Assembly (NCBI RefSeq): GCF_000219605.1
Contig: NC_015740.1
Coordinates: 1,178,001-1,242,000 of the forward strand
DNA from: Stutzerimonas stutzeri
GTDB taxonomy: Bacteria > Pseudomonadota > Gammaproteobacteria > Pseudomonadales > Pseudomonadaceae
Direction: 5' to 3'
DNA: 64,000 nt
The translations under genes were made by a program, and so were the position numbers. Numbering within the stretch: the stretch's first letter is position 1; each line of letters opens with the position of its first letter. Under the pieces are notes generated by a model. The model saw nothing but the letters and a program-made list of their open reading frames with translations, did not search any database and was not told where the DNA came from. Shown here one piece after another: positions 57,674-64,000 of the stretch.

Positions 57674-57893
57674 ACTGGCGCGCGGCCGTGAACGGCTGCG
57701 CGCGCTGATCGAGTTCGCGCTGGGCGAAGGCTGGCGCGTGGTGCGCACGTCCGGCGGGCACCTGAAATTCACGAAACCAGGCTGCGCGTCGATCTACACC
57801 AGTTCGACTGCGAGCGACCACCGTGCCGACCGCAATGCCCGCGCGCAGCTTCGCCGCGCCGACAGGCAGGCGCAGGAGAACGGCCGTGGCTGA
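57657..57893 (+). CDS. Shi-like small protein with HicA-type fold
   Basis: A 78-residue protein lodged between parA and parB, the place of shi in ICEclc. Its core (EGWRVVRTSGGHLKFTKPG...STASDHRADRNARAQLRRA) resembles HicA-type mRNA interferases, including the Gly-His-x-x-Phe element around the catalytic histidine. No HicB antitoxin is next to it. The parB start lies within its last codons (GTGGCTGA). Confidence 0.72.
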   Translation: MASAHELARGRERLRALIEFALGEGWRVVRTSGGHLKFTKPGCASIYTSSTASDHRADRNARAQLRRADRQAQENGRG

Positions 57894-59544
57894 GCTGACG
57901 CCGCAGGACATGGCTGCCAAGCTGCTGGCCACCGGCTTCGAGCGCAGTGGCCCTTCGGCCGCGACCTTGAGCGACCCCATCGCCGACACGCCGATGGTGG
58001 TGACGCTGGACCAGTTGCGGCCCTACGACCACGACCCGCGCGTGACGCGCAACCCGGCCTATGCGGAGATCAAGGCGTCCATCCGCGAACGTGGGCTGGA
58101 CGCGCCCCCCGCGATCACGCGCAGGCCGGGCGAGGCGCACTACATCATTCGCAACGGCGGCAACACGCGGCTGGCGATCCTGCGCGAGTTGTGGAGCGAG
58201 ACCAAGGAGGAACGCTTCTTCCGCATTGCGTGCCTGTTCCGCCCGTGGCCGGTGCGCGGCGAAATCGTGGCGCTGACCGGGCATCTGGCCGAGAACGAGC
58301 TGCGCGGCGGGCTGACCTTCATCGAGCGGGCCTTGGGCATCGAGAAGGCGCGCGAGTTCTACGAGCAGGAAAGCGGCCAGGCGCTGTCGCAGAGCGAACT
58401 CGCGCGGCGGCTGACTGCCGACGGCTATCCGGTGCCGCAGTCGCACATCAGCCGCATGAACGATGCGGTGCGCTATCTGCTCCCGGCGATCCCGACGCTG
58501 CTGTACGGCGGATTGGGCCGGCATCAGGTGGACCGGCTCGCGGTGCTGCGCAAGGCGTGCGAGCGCACCTGGGAGCGGCGTGCGCTGGGCCGCACCGTGG
58601 CCGTGGACTTCGCTACCTTGTTTCAGGACGTGCTGACGCAGTTCGACACTCAGCCAGACGACTTCTCGCCGCAGCGGGTGCAGGACGAGCTCGTGGGCCA
58701 GATGGCCGAGCTGCTGGAGGCGGACTACGACACGCTGGCGCTGGAGATCAACGACAGCGAAAGCCGCCAGCGTGCGCTGACCAGCGAACCGGCAGCGCCG
58801 ACGCCCCCGGCAGCACCTGTCTTGCCTGCTACACCGCCCTCGCCGGTCTCCGCGCCTCGGCAGCCACCCGCCTCGTCTGTGCCGCGCGACACCACGCCGG
58901 TCGCGCCTCCGGCGCCAGCAGCAACACCGCCTGCACCGCCCGGAGCGCCGGAGGAACAGTACGGGCAACGCGACGAGCGTCTGCAAGGGCACATCGTGAC
59001 ACCGGCACCGACCACCGAGCGCCTGCTGTCCATCCAACGGATGGTCGCGGACCAGCTCGGCGACAAGCTGCCCGACTTCGAGGTCGACGCGCTGCGTGCG
59101 ATCCCCGTGCAGGCTGGCGGGCTCTATCCCATCTCGGACGTCTGGTATATCGAGCCGGGGCTGGACGCGCCGGATCGCCTGCGCGTGCACATCGCGCAGT
59201 TCGCGCGCGAGATTGCCGGGGACGCGGCGGTGGCCGACCACATCGAGGCCATCGACGGCGGCATCGGCTTCGTCTGCGTGGCGCCGGCCGTGGGCCAGGC
59301 GAAAGCGCTGCCGGCGTTCGCGCGGGCGGTGCTCACCCTGCTGCATGCGCTGAGTGCGGCGCCGCCTGCCGCGAACGGCTTGGACCGCGCGCGGCTGGCC
59401 GACGAGCTGGCGGCGCTGCTGCATGGCCACGGCGGCTCGGCCACACGCCTGAGCGATGCTGCGCTGGTGAAGCTGTTCCGTCTGCTGCGCCTGGCGCGCC
59501 GGCTGCTGGACCTGCAAGCCGGCGAAGCGGGCCAGGAATCCTGA
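57886..59544 (+). CDS. ParB-domain protein (BisD-like) of the ICE
   Basis: A 552-residue protein. The N-terminal ParB/Srx-like domain (about 40-130) includes NPAYAEIKASIRERGLDAPPAITRRPGEAHYIIRNGGNTRLAILREL, followed by a helix-turn-helix region (SQSELARRLTADGYPVPQSHISRMNDAV). A Pro/Ala-rich linker (about 302-360) joins a C-terminal domain. In ICEclc the equivalent gene is bisD, half of the BisDC feedback activator, as I recall. GTG 57886 follows AGGAGA and overlaps the shi stop; the earlier ATG at 57823 lies inside shi and is less likely. Confidence 0.82.
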   Translation: MAELTPQDMAAKLLATGFERSGPSAATLSDPIADTPMVVTLDQLRPYDHDPRVTRNPAYAEIKASIRERGLDAPPAITRRPGEAHYIIRNGGNTRLAILRELWSETKEERFFRIACLFRPWPVRGEIVALTGHLAENELRGGLTFIERALGIEKAREFYEQESGQALSQSELARRLTADGYPVPQSHISRMNDAVRYLLPAIPTLLYGGLGRHQVDRLAVLRKACERTWERRALGRTVAVDFATLFQDVLTQFDTQPDDFSPQRVQDELVGQMAELLEADYDTLALEINDSESRQRALTSEPAAPTPPAAPVLPATPPSPVSAPRQPPASSVPRDTTPVAPPAPAATPPAPPGAPEEQYGQRDERLQGHIVTPAPTTERLLSIQRMVADQLGDKLPDFEVDALRAIPVQAGGLYPISDVWYIEPGLDAPDRLRVHIAQFAREIAGDAAVADHIEAIDGGIGFVCVAPAVGQAKALPAFARAVLTLLHALSAAPPAANGLDRARLADELAALLHGHGGSATRLSDAALVKLFRLLRLARRLLDLQAGEAGQES

Positions 59545-59561
59545 GCGCAGGAGGCTCTCGC

Positions 59562-60122
59562 ATGTCGGCACCGCACCCGCTCAACCAGGCCGTGATCGCC
59601 CAGGCCCTGCATGACCTGCGCAACGGCCAGTTGCGCCGCTGCAAGGCCATGGGCTTCGGCGAGGAGGAGTTGGATGCGCTGAAGCACCCCGAACTCGTGA
59701 GCATGCTGGTGAATGCCACGGTGTCGTGGTGTTCGGTGTCGGTGAACCGGGAGGTGTTGAAGCGGCTGCTGAGCCAGGTGCACGACATGGAGCGGGAGAT
59801 CGCCACGGTGGACCGCATGCTGCGCCTGGGGGCGAGCACGGAGATGGTCAGCAAGTTCTACGGCCTCACGCATCAGGAAGTGGCGCTGCGCCGCGACATC
59901 CTCGGGCTACCCAAGCGCAAGGGCCGGCATCCGGTGCTCGATGAGGCGCAGGACGTGACCTTGTGGGAGCGCTGGAAGGCCGGCGTCACCGAGCGCCATA
60001 TCGCCCTGACCGATGACATGGCGATGCTGGCGCTGACCATGGACCTGGCCGAGGCGCTGAGCCTGCCGATGTCGGTGGTGTGGGCGGCGATACGCAACTG
60101 GATCGACCAGGGGCTGGTGTAG
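59562..60122 (+). CDS. DUF2857 protein (BisC/FlhC-like) of the ICE
   Basis: A 186-residue protein (MSAPHPLNQAVIAQALHDLRNGQLRRCKAMGFGEEELDALKHPELVSMLVNATVSWCSVSVNREVL) of the DUF2857 family, found next to ParB in tRNA-targeted ICEs. ASTEMVSKFYGLTHQEVALRR looks like a helix-turn-helix. In ICEclc the corresponding BisC is described as FlhC-like and acts with BisD. GCAGGAGG precedes the ATG. Confidence 0.78.
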   Translation: MSAPHPLNQAVIAQALHDLRNGQLRRCKAMGFGEEELDALKHPELVSMLVNATVSWCSVSVNREVLKRLLSQVHDMEREIATVDRMLRLGASTEMVSKFYGLTHQEVALRRDILGLPKRKGRHPVLDEAQDVTLWERWKAGVTERHIALTDDMAMLALTMDLAEALSLPMSVVWAAIRNWIDQGLV

Positions 60123-60124
60123 CC

Positions 60125-61318
60125 ATGACCACGGGCGGCGCACCACGGCGCGAAGGCCCGGTTGCGCTGTCGGCGTTGTTCGACGAGGCGCTGCGGCACC
60201 TTGAGTCGAAGGAACCGGCGCAGGGCACGGCGCCGAACCAGGACGGTTTCCTCTACAGCGGCAACCGCCATGAGAGCGTGCCACGCCGACTGTTCCTCGA
60301 CCGACGCCTGACGCCGCTGGAGCGCAACGCCTGGCAGGTGTTCCGTCTGCAGCTCAACGACGACGGCGTGACCGCCTTTCCCACCTACGACCAATTGCGC
60401 CCCTACCTGGCCTCGATGCCCTGCGCGGCACAAGCCTCGCACGAGACCGTGGCGCGCGCCTTGACGCTGCTGCGGCTGACACGCTGGCTCAGCCTGGTGC
60501 GGCGGCGGCGCGATCCCAGGACCGGCCGTATCCAAGGCAACCTCTACGTGCTGCACGACGAACCGCTGTCGCCCTTCGAGGCGATGCAGCTCGACCCGGA
60601 CTACCTGGGCTTGGTCAGTCAGGCGCTCACGCACGCGGCGAAGGCGGTGCAGGTCGTGGGCATGAACACGCTGCGGGAGATCGCCGAAGACCCGCTGCTC
60701 AGCGGCCGCACGCTGCCGACCCGCTTGCAGGTGCTGGCGCAGCGCATGGCGCGGCATGGCTGGACGACGCCAGGTTATCCACAGGAGGGTGCGGACCACG
60801 AATCCGAAGAAGGCCAGGAAGCCCTTCTTCGGAATGCTGCGCGCCCGTCTTCGGAATCCGAAGCAGGGCCGAAACCCGCGCCGGACGGCTCTCTTCGGAT
60901 TCCGAAGCAGGACCGTACAGTACGTAATGATCGTATAAATGAAGTACGTACAGTACCGCGCGCGAGGGCCTTGCAGAACCTGCGGCTGCCAGACCGCTTC
61001 CAGCGTTTGAAGCACGAGCAGCAGTCCGGCGCGCTGGTGGCCTTGCGGCAGGTGGACGAAGCCCTGCGGCAGGCGGTGCTGGACGAATGGGAGGCGCGCT
61101 GCTGCAACAGCTCGGTGCGCAACCCGGCTGGCTACCTGTTCGGCATCATCCAGAAGGCGATCCGTGGGGAGTTCAAGGCCTGGGCGGGCGACAGCGCCAC
61201 GGTGCCGCCTGCTTCCCGTCCACCCGCACCGGCACCGGCGCCATCGGCACCGCCGGTATCCCCCGAAGTGGCGCGCGCCCACCTGGCGCGGTTGCGGGCG
61301 GCCCTGCGCGACCCGTGA
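60125..61318 (+). CDS. STY4528-family ICE/pathogenicity-island replication protein
   Basis: A 397-residue protein of the STY4528 family, named for Salmonella SPI-7 and considered a replication initiator. The N-terminal part (about 60-200: RRLFLDRRLTPLERNAWQVFRLQLNDDGVTAFPTYDQLRPYLASMP... TVARALTLLRLTRWLSLVRRRRDPRTGRIQGNLYVLHDEPL) looks like a winged-helix domain. A low-complexity linker (about 217-280) is encoded by the repeat cluster described at 60775-60956. A conserved C-terminal region and Pro/Ala tail follow. It starts 2 bases after the bisC-like stop. Its role in ICE DNA copying is inferred from the family name and the repeats. Confidence 0.78.
   Translation: MTTGGAPRREGPVALSALFDEALRHLESKEPAQGTAPNQDGFLYSGNRHESVPRRLFLDRRLTPLERNAWQVFRLQLNDDGVTAFPTYDQLRPYLASMPCAAQASHETVARALTLLRLTRWLSLVRRRRDPRTGRIQGNLYVLHDEPLSPFEAMQLDPDYLGLVSQALTHAAKAVQVVGMNTLREIAEDPLLSGRTLPTRLQVLAQRMARHGWTTPGYPQEGADHESEEGQEALLRNAARPSSESEAGPKPAPDGSLRIPKQDRTVRNDRINEVRTVPRARALQNLRLPDRFQRLKHEQQSGALVALRQVDEALRQAVLDEWEARCCNSSVRNPAGYLFGIIQKAIRGEFKAWAGDSATVPPASRPPAPAPAPSAPPVSPEVARAHLARLRAALRDP
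60775..60956. other. Candidate replication origin inside the replication gene
   Basis: In order: DnaA box TTATCCACA (60775-60783); inverted pair TCCGAAGAAGG/CCTTCTTCGGA (60803-60813, 60823-60833); palindrome CTTCGGAATCCGAAG (60849-60863); its exact complement CTTCGGATTCCGAAG (60893-60907); direct repeats CGTACAGTAC (60914-60923, 60947-60956) around an A/T-rich stretch (60924-60944). Spacings of about 44 and 33 bases are near whole helical turns. The encoded residues are low complexity. Confidence 0.6.
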
Positions 61319-61326
61319 CCGGCCGA

Positions 61327-61363
61327 GCTATCCCCTGGGGATAGCTGGGACAGGGAGCCTTCC
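61327..61363 (+). repeat. 37-bp palindrome-containing repeat, left copy
   Basis: Contains the hairpin AGCTATCCCC-T-GGGGATAGCT (61326-61346) followed by GGGACAGGGAGCCTTCC. A second copy with three mismatches is at 62222-62258, in the same orientation and 895 bases away. Confidence 0.8.
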
Positions 61364-61395
61364 GGCGGGTCAATCCGGCTACACCCTTGCCAAGG

Positions 61396-61407
61396 TCTCA
61401 ATTGAGA
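61396..61407. promoter_or_regulatory. Palindromic operator before relB
   Basis: TCTCAATTGAGA, a perfect 12-bp palindrome 38 bases before the relB ATG. It is a likely autoregulatory site for the ribbon-helix-helix antitoxin. Confidence 0.5.
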
Positions 61408-61445
61408 TACAAAGTAGGGGCTAATGCATAACAGGAGAAGCAACG

Positions 61446-61745
61446 ATGGCCGCACAGACTTCGATGCTGCACATCCGCGTGGACGATAAGCTCAAGGCCG
61501 ATGCAGCCGAGAAACTCGCCGGGGTCGGCCTCACCGTTTCGGACGCCGTGCGCATCCTGCTGACCCGTGTGGTCAAGGAAGGCGCACTGCCGGCTGGCCT
61601 CACGGCCGACCCGGAGGCCTACGATGCCTGGTTCCGGGCGAAGGTCCAGGAGGCGCTGGCCGACACACGGCCGCCGGTGCCGCACCAGCAGGTCATGGAT
61701 GAGGCGCAGGCCCTGATCGACAGGAAGCGGCGTGCGCGTACTTGA
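61446..61745 (+). CDS. relB: RelB/DinJ-family antitoxin
   Basis: A 99-residue antitoxin with an N-terminal ribbon-helix-helix domain (MLHIRVDDKLKADAAEKLAGVGLTVSDAVRILLTRVVKEGALP) typical of RelB/DinJ and a C-terminal toxin-binding tail. AGGAGAAGC precedes the ATG. It overlaps the toxin gene by 14 bases. Confidence 0.88.
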   Translation: MAAQTSMLHIRVDDKLKADAAEKLAGVGLTVSDAVRILLTRVVKEGALPAGLTADPEAYDAWFRAKVQEALADTRPPVPHQQVMDEAQALIDRKRRART

Positions 61746-62019
61746 GTGGCGGGAAGCTGCCCGCGCCGACCTGCTGGCGATTGTTGACTACATCTCGGAC
61801 GACAACCCCGATGCCGCGCAGCGGTTGAAGGACGACATCGAGGCCAAGGCCGCGAAGCTGCCGGAGCGCCCGAAGCTCTACCGGCCTGGCCGCGTGGCCG
61901 GCACGCGGGAGATGGTCGTGCGTGCGAACTACGTGGTGGTCTACATGGAGGACACCCGCGCGGTGTCCATCCTGCGCGTGTTGCACGCCGCGCAGCAGTG
62001 GCCGCCGGCACGGGAGTGA
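61732..62019 (+). CDS. relE: RelE/ParE-family toxin
   Basis: A 95-residue RelE/ParE fold protein (VLEWREAARADLLAIVDYISDDNPDAAQRLKDDIEAKAAKLPERPKLYRPGRVAGTREMVVRANYVVVYMED...ILRVLHAAQQWP). It starts at GTG inside the relB 3' end. Whether it is a ribosome-dependent RNase or a gyrase inhibitor cannot be told. With RelB it forms a stabilising cassette in the ICE. Confidence 0.87.
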   Translation: MRVLEWREAARADLLAIVDYISDDNPDAAQRLKDDIEAKAAKLPERPKLYRPGRVAGTREMVVRANYVVVYMEDTRAVSILRVLHAAQQWPPARE

Positions 62020-62047
62020 AGGAGGTTTTCCTCACTGGAGATTCACC

Positions 62048-62239
62048 ATGAATACCAAGGAGCCTGAAGCAGCCAAACTCAAGGCGCTGCAGGAAGCAGC
62101 TTGCATGGGCTGGGCCGACATCGCCGCCGGCCGCCATGCCGATGTTGCCGACGGCCAACTCGAAGGTTTCATTGCACAGTTGGGACAGCAGGCGGCGCTT
62201 GCCGTCGCTACCCGCCGCGAGGCTATCCCCAGGGGATAG
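62048..62239 (+). CDS. Small protein, antitoxin-like tail
   Basis: A 63-residue protein (MNTKEPEAAKLKALQEAACMGWADIAAGRHADVADGQLEGFIAQLGQQAA). The AGRHADVADGQLEGFIAQLG part resembles the C-terminal tail of ParD/RelB-type antitoxins, but there is no ribbon-helix-helix domain. CTGGAG precedes the ATG. Its 3' end runs into the right-hand 37-bp repeat, which supplies the last residues and the stop. It could be a fragment or a small regulator of relBE. Confidence 0.5.
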   Translation: MNTKEPEAAKLKALQEAACMGWADIAAGRHADVADGQLEGFIAQLGQQAALAVATRREAIPRG

Positions 62240-62258
62240 CTGGGACAGCCAGCCTTCC
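62222..62258 (+). repeat. 37-bp palindrome-containing repeat, right copy
   Basis: Contains GCTATCCCC-A-GGGGATAGC and then TGGGACAGCCAGCCTTCC. It differs from the left copy at the palindrome centre and at a GG/CC pair. Together the two copies bracket relB, relE and the small downstream gene. Confidence 0.8.
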
Positions 62259-62362
62259 CGCCACCGACAAACCGGGCGCACGCCGATTGCGGTTTGTTGA
62301 CTGACGGCCTTCCGGGCGGTGCCGATGCTGGCGACTCGTTCCGTTAATGCGAGTCGTCACCC

Positions 62363-63142
62363 ATGGCCAATGAACCCCTGCAACTGAATCTCGGATCGCT
62401 GCGCAGCGCGATGTCGCTGACGCTGCACACGCACCACGCTTCGCGCATCTGGCACGGCCGCGCGCCGACCGAGGGGCGCCCCGGCATCATCGGACTCAAC
62501 GGCTATATCGGCGCCATGAACAAGATGAAGCGCGGCGCCGAGCAGGACGACCCGTACTCGGACTGGTGGATGTTGCGGATCGAGGACAAGCTCGCCGACA
62601 CCAGGACCCGTCTGCAGACCCTGCGCGAACAGGTGGATCAGGCCTTGGCCGACGTGCCAGCGGCGCTGTCGCTGGGCGAGAACATGAACGTGCAGCCGGT
62701 GAAGCTGCCGCTGTTCGTCAATGCTCAGCTCGGTTTCATGGCGGTGTACCTGCTGGCCGACTACGACGACCTGGCACGCAAACTCATCCTGGCGCACCAC
62801 ACGGCGCTGATCGACCGCAGCACCTTGGAGCGCTGGCTCAATGATGGCGCGCACGCGCTGCGCAGCCTGTTCTCGCTGGCCCAGCAGTACCGCTACTCGG
62901 GCACGACGCGCGACGACTTCGCGGCGAAGAACGCCGCGGCGCGAGCGGCGCTGGAGAAATTCGGCGAGCTGCCGCAGGACGTGCTGGAAGGCACGCGCCG
63001 CTCGCGCTTTGCGCCACCGATCGCGCGGCGGACGACCAAGCCCGGCACGCCGCCTGCAGCGTCCGCCATCGAGCCCGATACGCCGGCTCCCACGGGTGGC
63101 GCAGCCGATGGTGCGGCGGGCAATGAGGGTGCTGGCGCATGA
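62363..63142 (+). CDS. TIGR03761-family integrating conjugative element protein
   Basis: A 259-residue protein (LQLNLGSLRSAMSLTLHTHHASRIWHGRAPTEGRPGIIGLNGYIGAMNKMKRGAEQDDPYSDWWMLRIEDKL) matching the TIGR03761 (PFL_4669) family of conserved ICE proteins. Function is unknown. It lies before DUF3158 and ssb, the standard order in this ICE class. The last 40 residues are a Pro/Ala/Gly tail. It overlaps the next gene by 4 bases. Confidence 0.85.
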   Translation: MANEPLQLNLGSLRSAMSLTLHTHHASRIWHGRAPTEGRPGIIGLNGYIGAMNKMKRGAEQDDPYSDWWMLRIEDKLADTRTRLQTLREQVDQALADVPAALSLGENMNVQPVKLPLFVNAQLGFMAVYLLADYDDLARKLILAHHTALIDRSTLERWLNDGAHALRSLFSLAQQYRYSGTTRDDFAAKNAAARAALEKFGELPQDVLEGTRRSRFAPPIARRTTKPGTPPAASAIEPDTPAPTGGAADGAAGNEGAGA

Positions 63143-63687
63143 CAGCATCGCCCCCCATCAGCCACTCCACGCGTTTCGTGGCGCTGGAACAGGCGGACTT
63201 CCAGCGGCTGGAACACGCAGGCTACCTAAAAGGCCTTTTACAGCCCTTTAAGGGTAAGGGGAGTCTGGAGACCTGGGCCAGCCAGTGCGCAGCGCTGCGC
63301 GACGGCGTGATTGGCCTGGCGCAGCGGCGCGTGCTGGCCCAGGCGCGCGCCTATCCCTTCAGCCTGCTCCACGTGCAACTGGCCCAGCAGGCCACTGGCG
63401 CAGGGACGACCTTCCTGCGCTGGCGCAACCTCGACCGTTCCTCCATGGGCGTGGCGTTGTGGGAGGCCCTGCTGGCCAACCCCGCGACGCCGGCCTCGCT
63501 GATCGACGAGCTGTACGCGATCGAACTGCAGCGCATCGTGCTGAACATGCAGATCAGTCTGACCCACAGCATCGCTCGCCAAGCCCTGGAATGCGCCAAC
63601 AAGGCCGCGCAGGCCGAAGCGGCTTACCTGCGGCGCGTCCACGGGCATACCGCGTCCGTTCCACCCACCACCAAGGAGTCACCATGA
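63139..63687 (+). CDS. DUF3158 family ICE protein
   Basis: A 182-residue protein (FVALEQADFQRLEHAGYLKGLLQPFKGKGSLETWASQCAALRDGVIGLAQRRVLAQARAYPFSLLHVQLAQQATGAGTTFLRWRNLDRSSMGVALWE), matching DUF3158, a family limited to ICEs and always near ssb. Function is unknown; context suggests DNA processing. Both ends overlap neighbours by four bases. Confidence 0.83.
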   Translation: MTASPPISHSTRFVALEQADFQRLEHAGYLKGLLQPFKGKGSLETWASQCAALRDGVIGLAQRRVLAQARAYPFSLLHVQLAQQATGAGTTFLRWRNLDRSSMGVALWEALLANPATPASLIDELYAIELQRIVLNMQISLTHSIARQALECANKAAQAEAAYLRRVHGHTASVPPTTKESP

Positions 63688-64000
63688 GCACGCACTTCGT
63701 CGGCGAGGGCAACATCGGTTCTGCGCCGGACTACCGCGAATTTCCGAACGGCAACGACGAGCCACGCCGGCTGCTTCGCCTGAACGTCTACTTCGACAAC
63801 CCGATCCCGAAGAAGGACGGCGAGTACGAAGATCGCGGCGGCTTCTGGGCGCCCGTGGAGCTGTGGCACCGCGACGCCGAGCACTGGAAGACGCTGTACC
63901 AGAAAGGTATGCGGGTGCTGGTCGAGGGCCGCACCGTGCGCGACGAATGGGAGGACGCCGACGAGAACGAGCGCGTGACGTTCAAGGTCGAGGCCCGGCG
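63684..64000 (+). CDS. ssb: ICE-encoded single-stranded DNA-binding protein (3' end outside window)
   Basis: The first 105 codons of an SSB: MSTHFVGEGNIGSAPDYREFPNG then LLRLNVYFDNPIPKKDG and FWAPVELWHRDAEHWKTLYQKGMRVLVEGRT, an OB fold. It diverges strongly from chromosomal SSB, as is typical of ICE-borne copies. AAGGAG precedes ATG 63684. It would protect single-stranded ICE DNA during transfer or rolling-circle copying. Confidence 0.9.
   Translation, partial: MSTHFVGEGNIGSAPDYREFPNGNDEPRRLLRLNVYFDNPIPKKDGEYEDRGGFWAPVELWHRDAEHWKTLYQKGMRVLVEGRTVRDEWEDADENERVTFKVEAR

Overview
The window comes from a GC-rich gammaproteobacterium of the Pseudomonas group, most likely Stutzerimonas (Pseudomonas) stutzeri or a close relative. 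Diagnostic blocks are algU-mucA-mucB-mucC-mucD followed by lepA-lepB-DUF4845-rnc-era-recO-pdxJ, and icp-lon-pruR-putA-putP in an order close to P. aeruginosa PA0778-PA0783. The genus call rests on gene content and order recalled from known genomes; the species call is only a suggestion.

Bases 1-52236 are core chromosome. In order they hold: the end of an rnf operon (C, B, A, leftward); two crotonase-fold enzymes, probably for valine or acyl-CoA breakdown; a solitary substrate-binding protein; ung; an HDOD protein; ygfZ divergent from sdhE-ygfX; nadB; the envelope-stress sigma factor AlgU with MucABCD, preceded by two AlgU-type promoters; the lepA-to-pdxJ housekeeping run; cmoA-cmoB; icp and lon; and proline use (pruR, putA, putP). 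A zinc-regulated TonB receptor (znuD) lies between two nearly identical copies of putP. Next comes the protocatechuate branch of the beta-ketoadipate pathway: pcaQ, pcaHG, pcaR, pcaIJF, pcaB, pcaD and pcaC. It carries readable PcaQ and PcaR operators. Both pcaQ and a transporter gene inside the cluster have single-base frameshifts.

At 52237-52254 an 18-bp copy of the 3' end of tRNA-Gly(CCC) lies beside the terminator that would normally follow that tRNA. This marks one end of an integrative and conjugative element (ICE) of the ICEclc/PAGI-2 type, which fills the rest of the window and runs off the right edge. It carries two paralogous LysR regulators, an exbD remnant behind a Fur box, a BisR-like gene, then alpA-parA-shi-parB(bisD)-DUF2857(bisC), a STY4528-type replication gene, a relB-relE cassette, two conserved ICE genes (TIGR03761, DUF3158) and ssb.

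The most interesting signal is inside the ICE replication gene. A perfect DnaA box, a series of palindromes, two 10-bp direct repeats and a local AT-rich stretch sit together at 60775-60956, where the protein is a low-complexity linker. This looks like a replication origin embedded in the initiator's own gene. Other signals worth testing are a twin palindrome just upstream of alpA, and a 37-bp palindrome-containing repeat that brackets the relBE cassette. All family assignments come from reading the sequence; no database search was run.
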